64,000 bases of DNA from Solirubrobacter pauli (GTDB lineage: Bacteria; Actinomycetota; Thermoleophilia; Solirubrobacterales; Solirubrobacteraceae). Position numbers and translations under genes: made by a program. The DNA is taken from contig NZ_RBIL01000002.1 in NCBI RefSeq assembly GCF_003633755.1, positions 1,984,001 to 2,048,000 of the forward strand, written 5' to 3'. The notes under the pieces are model-generated. The model worked only from the letters and a program-made list of their open reading frames with translations. It had not been told where the DNA came from and searched no databases. Shown one piece after another: positions 52,071-60,989 of this stretch (position 1 is the stretch's first letter; every line of letters starts with the position of its first letter).

Positions 52071-52400
52071 ATGCCGACCGTTCACGGCCTCGAGTTCAGC
52101 TACAGCCTATACGCGCTGCCCGCGGGTCGCTTCCCGTTCAAGCGCTGGCGCTGGGAGCTGTGGCACGGCGCGAACCTGCTCGCCGCCGGTTGGCGCCTCT
52201 CGCGCCCGGACGCGGGCCGCGCGCTGCGGCTGTACGCCGCCGAGCACGGCCACCGGCTGTTCGGCCTGCCGGTCCCGCCACGTGAACCCCACATCGCGCG
52301 CGGCGATCTCAAGCCCGGCACGACGGAGCGCCTCGCGATCGGCTCGATCACGGCGCTGCTCGTCCCACGCGGCTTGGAGCTAGTGCCCGCCGCGCTCTAG
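52071..52400 (+). CDS. Small hypothetical protein
   Basis: Unrecognised protein of 109 residues, arginine- and tryptophan-rich (FPFKRWRWELWHGANLLAAG), soluble and without a signal peptide. The end has ERLAIGSITALLVPRGLELV. ATG at 52071 is the first start in the frame after the divergent tiny peptide gene. Its 3' end overlaps the convergent DUF1707 gene by 21 bases. Codon use (strong G/C in third positions) supports it as a real gene. Confidence 0.55.
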   Translation: MPTVHGLEFSYSLYALPAGRFPFKRWRWELWHGANLLAAGWRLSRPDAGRALRLYAAEHGHRLFGLPVPPREPHIARGDLKPGTTERLAIGSITALLVPRGLELVPAAL

Positions 52401-53012
52401 GTGCTTCTTCGCCTTGCGCTCCGCGCGGGTGAGCTTGCGGCCTCGGGTGATCTCGGAGCCGCCCATGATCGAGAACATCTTCACGTGGATCGTCGGCCCG
52501 CCCGGGTCCGGCAGCAGCTCGCCGATCTTGGAGTCGTTGCCGCCCATGAAGGCGAAGTCGGAGACGACGACGTTGACGTTCTCGGGCACGCGGATCTCGT
52601 TGCCGCCCATCAGGGCGAAGCAGGTGATCGTCGTCTCCTTCTCGGTCAGCTCGGCGTCGTTGAGGTCGACGCTGGAGCCGCCCATGACGCTGATGACCTT
52701 CAGGTGCCGGCCGACGCGCCAGCGGCCCTTGCGGTCGTGGCCGCTCATGACGGACACGACCCACTCCGAGCCGCCCCCACCCGACCGCACGGGCATCCGC
52801 GCGCTGACGCGCTGGGCGTCCCCGGGAACGACGACGTCGCGCGTCAACTTGTCCAACTCGCTCTGGGTTCGAGCCGCGTACGTCTGGTCCAGGCGCTCGT
52901 CCAGCTCGTCCATGGTGAGCCGTCCTTCGCCCATCGCGTGCCGGAGCAGGTCGGCGGTGTGCTCGCGGTCGGCGTCGGAGGCCCGGAGCTCGGGGAGCGC
53001 GTCGTCGGTCAC
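52380..53012 (-). CDS. DUF1707 protein with LiaF-like C-terminal domain
   Basis: Protein of 210 residues with no membrane segment. The N-terminal DUF1707 domain (about 8-60) is clear: LRASDADREHTADLLRHAMG and LDERLDQTYAARTQSELDKL. The C-terminal part (about 85-185) is a beta-helix-like repeat region with IRVPENVNVVVSDFAFMGGN and HVKMFSIMGGSEITRGRKLT, resembling the LiaF/DUF2154-type cell wall stress domain. DUF1707 proteins are common in actinobacteria; their role is unknown. It is divergent from the nucleotidyltransferase gene. Confidence 0.85.
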   Translation of the reverse strand: MTDDALPELRASDADREHTADLLRHAMGEGRLTMDELDERLDQTYAARTQSELDKLTRDVVVPGDAQRVSARMPVRSGGGGSEWVVSVMSGHDRKGRWRVGRHLKVISVMGGSSVDLNDAELTEKETTITCFALMGGNEIRVPENVNVVVSDFAFMGGNDSKIGELLPDPGGPTIHVKMFSIMGGSEITRGRKLTRAERKAKKHLERGGH

Positions 53013-53026
53013 GGCTTCAGCCTACG

Positions 53027-53818
53027 GTGTCAAGCGTGCGGAACGCCGTCCACAGCCTTGAACGTGACCTGGAGCGCGCCGAGCGGATCGCGCTCGACCA
53101 CCTGATCCTGCGCACGACGGTCGGCTCCGTCGTGCACGGCCTGTCCAACCCCGGCACCGACGACCGGGACGAGCTGGGCGTCTGCGTCGAGCCGCCCGAG
53201 TACCTGCTGGGCTTCCAGCGGTTCGAGCACTTCGTCTACCGGACGCAGCCCGAAGGCCACCCCTCCGGCCCGGGCGACCTGGACCTGACCGTGTACGGGT
53301 TGCGCAAGTTCTGCGTGCTCGCGCTCAAGGGCTCGCCGACGACGCTGCTCCCGCTGTTCGTGACCGGCGAGCACCTGCTCGTGAGCACGCCCGCGGGCGA
53401 GGAGCTGCGGGCGCTGGCGCCGTCGTTCGTGGCGCGGTCGACCGGCCGGGCGTTCCTCGGGTACCTGTCGAACCAGCGACGCGGGCTCGTCGGCGAGCGG
53501 CACGCGACGCGCACGCGCGAGCTGTCCAAGCGGCACGGCTACGACACCAAGTACGCGATGCACGCGCTGCGGATCGCGGTCCAGGGCATCGAGCTCCTGT
53601 CGAGCGGGCGGATCACGTTGCCGGTGCCCGAGCCGGAGCGCTCCGTGCTGCGGTCGGTGCGGTCGGGCGAGCTCGAGCTCGACGACGTGCTGGAGCGGAT
53701 CGACGCCGCGACGGTGCAGCTCGAGGAGCTCGCGGACGACCCGTCGCTGCCCGCCCGGCCCGACGTCGCCCGGGTGGACGAGTACCTGGTGCGGACGTAC
53801 CGCGCCGCTTGGGATTAG
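53027..53818 (+). CDS. Predicted nucleotidyltransferase (RlaP-like)
   Basis: Protein of about 263 residues related to the DNA polymerase beta superfamily nucleotidyltransferases of the RlaP type. The active-site glycine-serine and acidic residues are in TTVGSVVHGLSNPGTDDRDE, followed by LGVCVEPPEYLLGF and DLDLTVYGLRKFCVLALKG; the helical C-terminal part contains GYDTKYAMHALRIAVQGIEL. Members may modify RNA ends or cofactors; the substrate is unknown. Two GTG codons (53027 and 53036) are possible starts. Confidence 0.8.
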   Translation: MSSVRNAVHSLERDLERAERIALDHLILRTTVGSVVHGLSNPGTDDRDELGVCVEPPEYLLGFQRFEHFVYRTQPEGHPSGPGDLDLTVYGLRKFCVLALKGSPTTLLPLFVTGEHLLVSTPAGEELRALAPSFVARSTGRAFLGYLSNQRRGLVGERHATRTRELSKRHGYDTKYAMHALRIAVQGIELLSSGRITLPVPEPERSVLRSVRSGELELDDVLERIDAATVQLEELADDPSLPARPDVARVDEYLVRTYRAAWD

Positions 53819-53829
53819 CCTCCCGGCCT

Positions 53830-55362
53830 ATGAATGGTGCCGAGAGCGTGCTCCGGACGCTGGCCGCGTCCGGTGTGGAGGTCTGCTTCGCCAATCCCGG
53901 CACGTCCGAGATGCACCTCGTCGCGGCGATGGATCGCGTGCCCGAGGTCCGCGGCATCCTGACGCTCTTCGAGGGCGTCGCCTCGGGTGCCGCGGACGGC
54001 TACGCGCGGCTCGCCGGAACGCCCGCCGCGACGCTGCTGCACCTCGGCCCGGGATTCGGCAACGCGTTCGCGAACGTGCACAACGCCTACAAGGGCCGCA
54101 CGCCGATGGTCAACCTCGTCGGCGACCACGCGGTCCTCCACCGCCCGCTGGGCGCCCCGCTGACGAGCGACGTCGAGGCGATCGCGGGGCCGGCCTCGCA
54201 CTGGCTGCGCAGCGCCCGTGACGCGCGGGAAGCGGCCTCGCTGGCCGCTGAGGCGGTCGCGGTCGCGCGCGGCGGAGCGGTCGCGACGCTGGTGCTGCCC
54301 GCCGACGCGGGATGGGACGAGAGCCTGGGGCCGGTCCCGCCCCGCGTGGCCCTGACACTTCCAGCGGTGCCGGACGAGGCCGTCGACGCCGCGGCGCGGG
54401 CGCTGCGCTCGGGCAAGGCCGCGCTGCTCCTCGGCGGCCCGGCCACGCGCGAGCGCGGGCTCGCCGCCGCCGCGCGGATCGCCGCGGGCACGGGCGCGGA
54501 GGTCTTCCACGACACGTTCACGCCGGTCCTGGCGCGCGGCGGCGCACGGCCCCGCGCGCGGCTCCTCCCGTACCTCACGGAGCTCGCGGTCGACGCGCTC
54601 GCCGGGTTCGAGCAGCTGATCGTCGTCGGGACGCGGCCGCCGGTCGGGTTCTTCGCGTACCCGGGGAAGCCGAGCCTGCTGTCGTCGCCGGCCACCGACG
54701 TGACCGTGCTCGCGACCGCCGAGGAGGACGCGCTCACGGCGCTCGAGGCGGTCGCGGACCTGGTCGGCGCCGAGCCGGACCCGGTCGAGCCGCTCGCGCG
54801 ACCGGACCTGCCGACGGGCGGCGCGCTGGACCTGATGACGCTCACGGCCGCCGTCGGCGCGCTGCTGCCCGACGACGCCGTCGTGGTCGACGAGGCCGTC
54901 ACCGCGTCCGCGCTCTTCCAGGAGCAGACGTCCGGGGCGGGCGAGCACGACTACGTCTTCCTGACCGGCGGCGCGATCGGCTGGGGACTGCCGGCCGCGA
55001 CCGGCGCCGCGGTCGGCGCTCCCGGCCGCCCGGTGTTCAACCTCGAGGCGGACGGGTCCGCCATGTACACGATCCAGGCCCTGTGGACGCAGGCCCGGGA
55101 GGAGCTCGACGTGACCACGATCGTCGTCGCCAACCGCGCATACGCGATTCTCGAGTTCGAGTTCTCGCGCGTGGGCGCCGAAGGGGAAGGCGCCGCCGCG
55201 CGCGCCCTGATGGACATCGGCCGGCCGGAGCTGGACTTCAGCGGCCTCGCCCGCGCCCAGGGCGTACCCGCGCGCCGGGTGGACGATGTCCCCGGCCTGG
55301 TCGACGCGCTGCGCGAAGCGGTCGCCGAGCCCGGCCCGCACCTGATCGAGGCCCTCGTATGA
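53830..55362 (+). CDS. Thiamine-diphosphate-dependent enzyme (acetolactate synthase-like)
   Basis: ThDP-dependent decarboxylase or synthase of 510 residues, close to the acetolactate synthase large-subunit and benzoylformate decarboxylase group. The cofactor-activating glutamate is in ILTLFEGVASGAADGYARLA; the diphosphate-magnesium site is EADGSAMYTIQALWTQARE with VANRAYAILEFEF. The middle FAD/DHS-like domain contains GKAALLLGGPATRERGLAAA. The reaction is not certain; it may be a 2-oxoacid decarboxylase. Its stop overlaps the start of the following SDR gene, so the two may handle one aldehyde or 2-oxoacid substrate. ATG at 53830 puts the family start at the N-terminus. Confidence 0.87.
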   Translation: MNGAESVLRTLAASGVEVCFANPGTSEMHLVAAMDRVPEVRGILTLFEGVASGAADGYARLAGTPAATLLHLGPGFGNAFANVHNAYKGRTPMVNLVGDHAVLHRPLGAPLTSDVEAIAGPASHWLRSARDAREAASLAAEAVAVARGGAVATLVLPADAGWDESLGPVPPRVALTLPAVPDEAVDAAARALRSGKAALLLGGPATRERGLAAAARIAAGTGAEVFHDTFTPVLARGGARPRARLLPYLTELAVDALAGFEQLIVVGTRPPVGFFAYPGKPSLLSSPATDVTVLATAEEDALTALEAVADLVGAEPDPVEPLARPDLPTGGALDLMTLTAAVGALLPDDAVVVDEAVTASALFQEQTSGAGEHDYVFLTGGAIGWGLPAATGAAVGAPGRPVFNLEADGSAMYTIQALWTQAREELDVTTIVVANRAYAILEFEFSRVGAEGEGAAARALMDIGRPELDFSGLARAQGVPARRVDDVPGLVDALREAVAEPGPHLIEALV

Positions 55363-56069
55363 GCCGCGCGATCGTCACCGGCGGCGCGTCGGGGATCGGC
55401 GCGTCCGTCGTCACCCAGCTGCGCGAGCGCGGGTTCGACGTGGTCGTGCTCGACCGCGACGAGTCGGACGGCGTCGTGGTCGACGTGACCGACGCCGCCG
55501 GCGTGGACGCGGCGGTGCAGGAGGCGGCGAAGCGGCTCGGCGGGATCGACGTCGTCGTCAACAACGCGGGCGTCGGCGCGCAGGGCACGGTCGCCGACAA
55601 CAGCGACGAGGAATGGCACCGGGTATTCGACATCAACGTCGTCGGCATGGTGCGCGTGAGCCGGGCGGCGTTGCCGTTCCTGCGCGAGTCGTCCAGTGCC
55701 GCGATCGTCAACACGTGCTCGGTCGCCGCGACGGCCGGCCTGCCACAGCGGGCGCTCTACAGCGCGACCAAGGGCGCGGTGATGTCGCTCACGCTGGCGA
55801 TGGCCGCCGACCACGTGCGCGAGGGCATCCGCGTGAATTGCGTCGCGCCGGGCACGGCCGACACGCCGTGGATCGGCCGCCTGCTGGACGCGGCCGCGGA
55901 CCCGGACACCGAGCGGGCGGCGCTGAACGCCCGCCAGCCGATGGGGCGGCTCGTCTCCGCGGACGAGGTCGCGGAGGCGATCGTCTACCTGGCGACGTCA
56001 ACCGCGACGACGGGCACGGTGCTCCACGTCGACGGCGGCATGCAGGGGCTGCGGTTGCGGCCCCAGTAG
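55359..56069 (+). CDS. Short-chain dehydrogenase/reductase
   Basis: SDR oxidoreductase of 236 residues: NAD(P) motif VTGGASGIGASVVTQLRERG, structural VVNNAGVGAQG, active-site serine in NTCSVAATAGLPQ, and the YSATK tyrosine-lysine pair. ATG overlaps the stop of the ThDP enzyme gene (ATGA), so the products probably act together. The C-terminus TVLHVDGGMQGLRLRPQ is typical. Confidence 0.92.
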   Translation: MSRAIVTGGASGIGASVVTQLRERGFDVVVLDRDESDGVVVDVTDAAGVDAAVQEAAKRLGGIDVVVNNAGVGAQGTVADNSDEEWHRVFDINVVGMVRVSRAALPFLRESSSAAIVNTCSVAATAGLPQRALYSATKGAVMSLTLAMAADHVREGIRVNCVAPGTADTPWIGRLLDAAADPDTERAALNARQPMGRLVSADEVAEAIVYLATSTATTGTVLHVDGGMQGLRLRPQ

Positions 56070-56489
56070 CTAGAGGACGCCGCGGCCGGTGAGGTCGGAG
56101 ATGACCTTGCGGCGCTTGAAGAAGCCGGCGTTGGCGAGCTTCTCGAGCGCGTTGCGGCGCTCGCGGGACTCGGCCTTGGTGGTGGCGAGCTCGGCGCGCA
56201 GCTCGGCGGCGTCCCCGCGGGCGGCGTCGAGCGCGGCGCGCAGCTCGATCTGATCGGCGCGCGAGGCGTCGATGCTGCGGCGGATCGCGTCGAGTTCCAC
56301 GCGCAGCTCGCTGCCGTCCGCGTGCGCGTGCTCGAGCGCTTCCTTCAGCTGCCGGATCTCCGCCTCCGCCATCTCCTCGTGCTCGTTGACGAGCACCGGG
56401 TTGCGGCGGACCTCACCGCGCGGGGTCAGGGCGGCGCGCAGCTCTCCAGGAGAGACGTGCGGCTCGTTGCGGTGATCCGTCTCGCTCAT
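56070..56489 (-). CDS. Coiled-coil protein of unknown function
   Basis: Unrecognised protein of 139 residues. A polar N-terminus (ETDHRNEPHVSPGELRAALT) leads to a long coiled coil of about 85 residues (EIRQLKEALEHAHADGSELR, IELRAALDAARGDAAELRAE). It ends with LANAGFFKRRKVISDLTGRG. The ATG at 56487-56489 is chosen; an earlier GTG would extend into low-complexity sequence. It converges on the SDR gene. Possibly a scaffold or sporulation-free division-type coiled coil; no evidence for either. Confidence 0.55.
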   Translation of the reverse strand: MSETDHRNEPHVSPGELRAALTPRGEVRRNPVLVNEHEEMAEAEIRQLKEALEHAHADGSELRVELDAIRRSIDASRADQIELRAALDAARGDAAELRAELATTKAESRERRNALEKLANAGFFKRRKVISDLTGRGVL

Positions 56490-56523
56490 GGCGGTGCCAT
56501 TCGCGGCGGCGGCCGCGCCTCCT

Positions 56524-57624
56524 TCAGGCGACCGCAAGCACGCTTGCGGCGATGACCGCAAGGAGCGAGAACGCCAGTGCCGGCCGGCTGCTCACGGCCT
56601 GTGTGAGCACCGCGATGACGATCCCGCCGGTGTTCCCCGCGAGCCAGATGAGCGCGGGATCGGCGCGGTTGAGCAGGACTGGGAGCGCGCCGAGCAGGAC
56701 GGCGCCGAGCGGCACGACGACGAGCCACGCAGCACCGGGCGCGACGGCGAGGGCGAGGCACGATGCGGCCGCGACCACCGCCGCGAGCTGAAGGAACGAA
56801 CGTTCTTTCCGTCGCGCGATCACGAGTGGGGAGACGAACGCCGAGCTGGCCACGCCCGAGACCACCATGGCGAAGAGCAGCCAGCCCGCCGTGTCCTCAC
56901 TCACGCCGGCCGGCTCGAGCAGCACCTGGAGCCAGGTCATGAGCGCCACGAACACGCCGAAGCCGAGGAACGCCACCAGCGCCGGGCGAGCCCGGCGTGG
57001 CAGTGGCGACGTCGACACGGCGTGGGCCGGCCGGATCGTCGCGGTGAGCGCGATGGCGACCACGACCGCCACGCTCGCGTCGACCACCAGGAGCGTCGGG
57101 ATCGACAACGCGGGCGCCAGCGGCAGCGCCAGCGCCGTGCCGGCGAAGATGCCGGCCGAGCCGATCGCCACGCCCTTGGGCTCGTCCGGCGCCGTGGTGG
57201 CCACGTACGTGACCGCGTTCAGGAGCAGCGGCTGCGCGATCGCGACGAGGATCTGGCCGATCAGCGCGGCGGTGAACGTGTCCCCGAGCCGCACCGCACC
57301 GCCGAGCGCCGTGAGCCACGCGCCGGCGAGCAAGGCGGGGCGGAACGCGCGCCGGAGCGCGATCGAGGCCGGGATCGCCAGCAGCACGTACAGCAGCGGG
57401 AACACCTGGCTGAGCCACCCGACCGCGGAGTCGGACACGCCGTAGTGCTCCGCGGTGCGCGTCGTGATCGGGGCGTACGTCAGCCACAGCAGCTGGTTCG
57501 CACCGGCCGCCGCGGCGTAAGCGGCGACCAGGCCCCAGCGCGCAAGCACGCGCCGGGACGATACAAGCCGAGGCGCCGGACGCCCGCCGGGTGCCCGGGG
57601 GCCCGCGGCGCCCGCCGCCGGCAC
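56524..57624 (-). CDS. MFS-type transporter
   Basis: Membrane protein of about 366 residues with eleven or twelve segments, of the major facilitator type (GLVAAYAAAAGANQLLWLTY, GWLSQVFPLLYVLLAIPASI, ALIGQILVAIAQPLLLNAVT). It resembles cyanate- or aromatic-type MFS carriers and some heme transporters, but the substrate is not known. The GTG at 57624 is used; the first 30 residues are polar. It shares its strand with the coiled-coil gene and the AbiEi-type gene. Confidence 0.82.
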   Translation of the reverse strand: MPAAGAAGPRAPGGRPAPRLVSSRRVLARWGLVAAYAAAAGANQLLWLTYAPITTRTAEHYGVSDSAVGWLSQVFPLLYVLLAIPASIALRRAFRPALLAGAWLTALGGAVRLGDTFTAALIGQILVAIAQPLLLNAVTYVATTAPDEPKGVAIGSAGIFAGTALALPLAPALSIPTLLVVDASVAVVVAIALTATIRPAHAVSTSPLPRRARPALVAFLGFGVFVALMTWLQVLLEPAGVSEDTAGWLLFAMVVSGVASSAFVSPLVIARRKERSFLQLAAVVAAASCLALAVAPGAAWLVVVPLGAVLLGALPVLLNRADPALIWLAGNTGGIVIAVLTQAVSSRPALAFSLLAVIAASVLAVA

Positions 57625-57652
57625 CTCGCTCCTCTCGCGGCGCGGGTGTTCG

Positions 57653-58528
57653 TCACCGCCGTGCCCGGAGGACGGCGACCACCTCCTCCGGCGTGCGCGT
57701 GCGGACGACTTCGTAGCCGGCGGCGCGCAGCTTCGCGTCGAGCGCCGCGTCGTCGCGGCGGTCCGTCGCGCGGCCGTGGTGCGGGCCGTCGAGCTCCACC
57801 ACGAGCCGGTCTTCCGGCCACCGGAAGTCGACTTCTTCTCCGAGCAGCTCGGCGTTGACGATCGGTGTCGGCAGCCCTGCGTGGTTGAGCAGGACGATGG
57901 TGCGGGTCTCCTCCTTGCTGCGCGTGCCCGCGGAGCCGGCCTCGTAGAGCGCGATCGCCTCGTCGAGCAGGGCGACGTTGCGCCGGCCGTTCGCGCGCCG
58001 GCGAGCGTCCATGGTGGCCAGGAGTGAGTAGGCGCCGAGGTACGCCGCCTCGCGGATGACGGCCGTGATCTCGTGGGGAACGTGGACGGCGTCCGTGAGG
58101 TCGACGAGCAGGCGGGCGACGGAGGTGACGGGGATGCGCTTGCGGTCGGTGACGTCGCGCCAGTGGATCCTCGTCCGGTGGTACTTCGTGCCCGGCGGGG
58201 CCTGACGCTTGCTCGGGACCACGACCTCGATGAGGGAGGCGCGGTAGGGCGTGAGCCCGTGGAGCTCAGCCGCGGCCCAGTGGCTCAGCAACGCGCCCGA
58301 GCCGCCGGCGAGCACGGCCGCCATGAGCTCCCCGTCACGCGAGAGGGGCCCGACGGAGTAGACGCCGCGGTACCGCCGATGCAGCCGCCCCGCCTCGACA
58401 CGCCGCGCGATCGCCGCCGAGTCAAGTCCCACCGCGCGCAGTTGTGCCGCCGTCACGAGCCCGTGCTGCCTCGCTGCGATGTCCGAAAGCGCGCGATCCC
58501 GCAGGAGTGTGGTCGGAAAGGTGCGCAT
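57653..58528 (-). CDS. AbiEi-antitoxin-domain protein with DUF559 nuclease-like domain
   Basis: Protein of 291 residues. The N-terminal winged helix (ALSDIAARQHGLVTAAQLRA) and the following AbiEi-like domain (LHGLTPYRASLIEVVVPSKR, SVARLLVDLTDAVHVPHEI) match antitoxins of AbiE systems. The C-terminus is a DUF559, Vsr-like nuclease fold: DFRWPEDRLVVELDGPHHGR, then DDAALDAKLRAAGYEVVRTR, keeping the acidic and lysine residues of that fold. No AbiEii toxin gene is adjacent, so it should not be read as a complete toxin-antitoxin pair. Similar fused proteins are frequent and often present in many copies in Thermoleophilia. ATG at 58528 is preferred; a GTG at 58549 is possible. Confidence 0.8.
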   Translation of the reverse strand: MRTFPTTLLRDRALSDIAARQHGLVTAAQLRAVGLDSAAIARRVEAGRLHRRYRGVYSVGPLSRDGELMAAVLAGGSGALLSHWAAAELHGLTPYRASLIEVVVPSKRQAPPGTKYHRTRIHWRDVTDRKRIPVTSVARLLVDLTDAVHVPHEITAVIREAAYLGAYSLLATMDARRRANGRRNVALLDEAIALYEAGSAGTRSKEETRTIVLLNHAGLPTPIVNAELLGEEVDFRWPEDRLVVELDGPHHGRATDRRDDAALDAKLRAAGYEVVRTRTPEEVVAVLRARR

Positions 58529-58654
58529 AGCGAATGTTTCCGACCGCACCCCCGCATTCCATCGGTGCCGGTGTTGCGGGTCTACGCGCGTTTGTGTCGA
58601 CTCCGTGCCAACAACGACTCAAGACGCGCACGGCGCAGCCGATCGACCGGGCTG

Positions 58655-59287
58655 ATGAAGCGTCTCGCGCTCAGCCTCGCGCTGCTCGCCCTCGCCGGGT
58701 GCGGGAGTGACGAGCGAACCGTCGACCCGGAAGCGCGCGCGGCCACGTTCCGCTGGGACACGACCGTCCGCGAGCGGGACAAGGAGTGGATCCTGGCGGC
58801 CGTCGATCAGGCCCGGCCCGAGGCGCGGCAGCTGATCGACGAGGTGGACGGCAAGGTGATCGTCGGCACGTACGCCGAGCCGGGCGCGCCGCACGTCGGG
58901 ATCATGCAACCGCGTGAGGACGGCGACTACCAGGTGGTCTTCAACCTCGCCTACCTCAACGGGGAGCGCAAGATCGACCGGCCGACCGTCGTGCTGCACG
59001 AGCTCGGCCACGTCGTCGACGCGGCGGTCGTCCCGCCCGACCTGCGCGACGAGCTCGCCGCCGAGCTGCCGCACAGCGGTGCCTGCCTGACGACGGACAC
59101 CGGCGACTGCACCTCGTCGGTCGAGCGGTTCGCCGACACGTTCGCCAAGTGGGCGCTGCGCGGCGCCGTCTCGGCGGTCGGGTCGGGCTACTCCGTGGCC
59201 TCCCCGGCCTCGCTGGAGACCTGGGGCACGCCGCTCGCCTCGCTCGCGATCGAGCTGGACGTCGCGGCGCGCAAGGCCGCTACTTGA
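58655..59287 (+). CDS. Lipoprotein with a zinc metallopeptidase motif
   Basis: Predicted lipoprotein of 210 residues: signal peptide with lipobox LALAGCG (C16). The mature domain contains TVVLHELGHVVDAAVVPPDL, a zinc-binding HExxH (H115, E116, H119), and VERFADTFAKWALRG with E157 about 38 residues later, the gluzincin arrangement. It also has two cysteines (CLTTDTGDC) next to the site. A small secreted peptidase is likely; the family is not recognised. ATG at 58655 gives the signal peptide. Its last 8 bases overlap the end of the convergent gene. Confidence 0.72.
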   Translation: MKRLALSLALLALAGCGSDERTVDPEARAATFRWDTTVRERDKEWILAAVDQARPEARQLIDEVDGKVIVGTYAEPGAPHVGIMQPREDGDYQVVFNLAYLNGERKIDRPTVVLHELGHVVDAAVVPPDLRDELAAELPHSGACLTTDTGDCTSSVERFADTFAKWALRGAVSAVGSGYSVASPASLETWGTPLASLAIELDVAARKAAT

Positions 59288-60038
59288 TCCGCAGCTTCTT
59301 CGTCACCGTCGTCTTGAGCGTGCCCTGCTTGAGCGAGACGGTGGCGGTGTAGGAGCCGGCCCGCAGGTTCTTCGCGAGCGCGAGGCTCACCTGCTTGCCC
59401 GGCAGGATGCGGGTGGCCTTGATCGAGCCGTTCCGCGTGCCGAGCGCGCCCTTCACGCGCACGGTGCCGCTCACCGGCTCGTTCGTGTTGCCCTGGCTGC
59501 TCACCGGCAGGACGAGCTGCTTCTTGGAGACCTTCGGCGTGCCGGCCTTGAGCTTGTACGTCTTGCTGGACGGGTGGTAACGCAGGGAGCCGACGAGCCG
59601 GTAGCCGGTGACGACGCCCTTGCGCGACTTGACGTCCTTCGGCAGCCCGACCACCTCGAGCGCGCCGTACAGCGAGCCACCGGAGGCGGTGGCGGCGAGC
59701 GTCACGTCCAGCGTGCGGGACTCACCCGGGGCGAGGGAGAAGTCCTCGGCGCTGACCTTGACCGGGCCGAGCGTGGCGCGGCGGTTGGGGCTCACCGCGC
59801 CGGTGGAGGACTGCGTCCACGGCCGCGCGTGGACGGCGACCGTCAGCGTCTCCTTGCTGCGGTTGGCGATCGTGATCGCGTCCTTGGCGCCGATCGCCGC
59901 CGTGCGCTCCACGCCGAACGGCGAGACCGAGAGCCCGCCCTCGTCGGCCGTGATGCGCGTATCGCGCGCCTGCGCGAACGCGGCCCCGCCGACCACCAGC
60001 ACGCCCGTGGCCACCACTGCTGTGCGCTTCAACTGCAC
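59280..60038 (-). CDS. Secreted protein of unknown function, Ig-like domains
   Basis: Unrecognised secreted protein of 252 residues with a signal peptide ([20 protein letters not shown]). Two beta domains follow: [19 protein letters not shown] with [20 protein letters not shown], resembling a DUF916-type or wall-binding Ig domain, and a lysine-rich C-terminal domain ([40 protein letters not shown]). No catalytic motif. It is divergent from the HAD gene. A surface-binding role is possible. Confidence 0.65.
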   Translation of the reverse strand: MQLKRTAVVATGVLVVGGAAFAQARDTRITADEGGLSVSPFGVERTAAIGAKDAITIANRSKETLTVAVHARPWTQSSTGAVSPNRRATLGPVKVSAEDFSLAPGESRTLDVTLAATASGGSLYGALEVVGLPKDVKSRKGVVTGYRLVGSLRYHPSSKTYKLKAGTPKVSKKQLVLPVSSQGNTNEPVSGTVRVKGALGTRNGSIKATRILPGKQVSLALAKNLRAGSYTATVSLKQGTLKTTVTKKLRIK

Positions 60039-60139
60039 TCCTCAGACCCTCGCTCCACTCGCGTTCTGCCGATCAGACCTACCACGCAAGAACCCGCGGA
60101 GGACGCGATCGGAGCGGCGGACTCGTACTGTTCGGTGCC

Positions 60140-60919
60140 GTGACCCGTCGAGAGATCCGCTCGTGGCTGATGGACATGGATGGCGTGCTCGTGCACGAGG
60201 AGACCGCCATCCCCGGTGCCGACCGCTTCCTGGCCAACCTCCGCAAGCGCGAGGCGCCCTTCCTCGTCCTGACCAACAACTCGATCTACACGCCGCGCGA
60301 CCTGGCCGCGCGCCTGCGTGCGAGCGGGCTGGACGTGCCGGAGGCGTCGATCTGGACCTCCGCGCTGGCGACTTCCAGCTTCCTCGAGAGCCAGCGGCCG
60401 AACGGCTCCGCGTTCGTGATCGGTGAGGCCGGCCTCACGACCGCCCTGCACGACGCCGGCTACACGCTCACCGAGCGCGACCCCGACTACGTCGTCCTCG
60501 GCGAGACGCGCACCTACTCGTTCGAGCGGATCGCGCTCGCGATCCGGCTGATCGTCAACGGCGCCCGCTTCATCGCGACGAACCCCGACCCGACCGGCCC
60601 CTCGCCCGACGGCCCGCTGCCCGCCACCGGCTCCGTCGCCGCCCTGATCACCCGCGCGACCGGCGTCGAGCCGTACTACGTCGGCAAGCCGAACCCGCTG
60701 ATGATGCGCAGCGCGCTGAACGCGATCGACGCCCACTCGGAGACGACCGCGATGATCGGCGACCGGATGGACACCGACATCGTGTCCGGCCTGGAAGCGG
60801 GTCTGGAGACGATCCTCGTGCTCACCGGGATCAGCACGGTCGAGTCGGCGGAGCGCTACCCGTACCGGCCGTCACGGATCGTCGACTCCGTCGCGGACCT
60901 GGCCGCCCTGCTCGAGTAG
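60140..60919 (+). CDS. HAD-superfamily phosphatase (NagD/PNPase type)
   Basis: HAD hydrolase of 259 residues of the p-nitrophenyl phosphatase/NagD type. Motif I is [13 protein letters not shown] with nucleophile D12 and D14; motif II is FLVLTNNS, motif III the lysine in [11 protein letters not shown], and motif IV is [12 protein letters not shown] with the two metal-binding aspartates. It probably dephosphorylates small phosphorylated metabolites; the true substrate is unknown. GTG start at 60140. Confidence 0.9.
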   Translation: MTRREIRSWLMDMDGVLVHEETAIPGADRFLANLRKREAPFLVLTNNSIYTPRDLAARLRASGLDVPEASIWTSALATSSFLESQRPNGSAFVIGEAGLTTALHDAGYTLTERDPDYVVLGETRTYSFERIALAIRLIVNGARFIATNPDPTGPSPDGPLPATGSVAALITRATGVEPYYVGKPNPLMMRSALNAIDAHSETTAMIGDRMDTDIVSGLEAGLETILVLTGISTVESAERYPYRPSRIVDSVADLAALLE

Positions 60920-60989
60920 AGCTATCCCCCACGCAGGCCTCGTGGTGCCCGGGGCCTGCGCGGCACGCCCGCCGCGAATACTCGGTGTC

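Noticed and set aside
53027-53818. The RlaP-like nucleotidyltransferase as the missing AbiEii toxin
   Set aside because: It is several kilobases away on the other strand and its motifs fit the RlaP type rather than AbiEii.
57653-58528. A complete AbiE toxin-antitoxin system
   Set aside because: No AbiEii nucleotidyltransferase toxin gene is next to it; the neighbours are a transporter and a lipoprotein.
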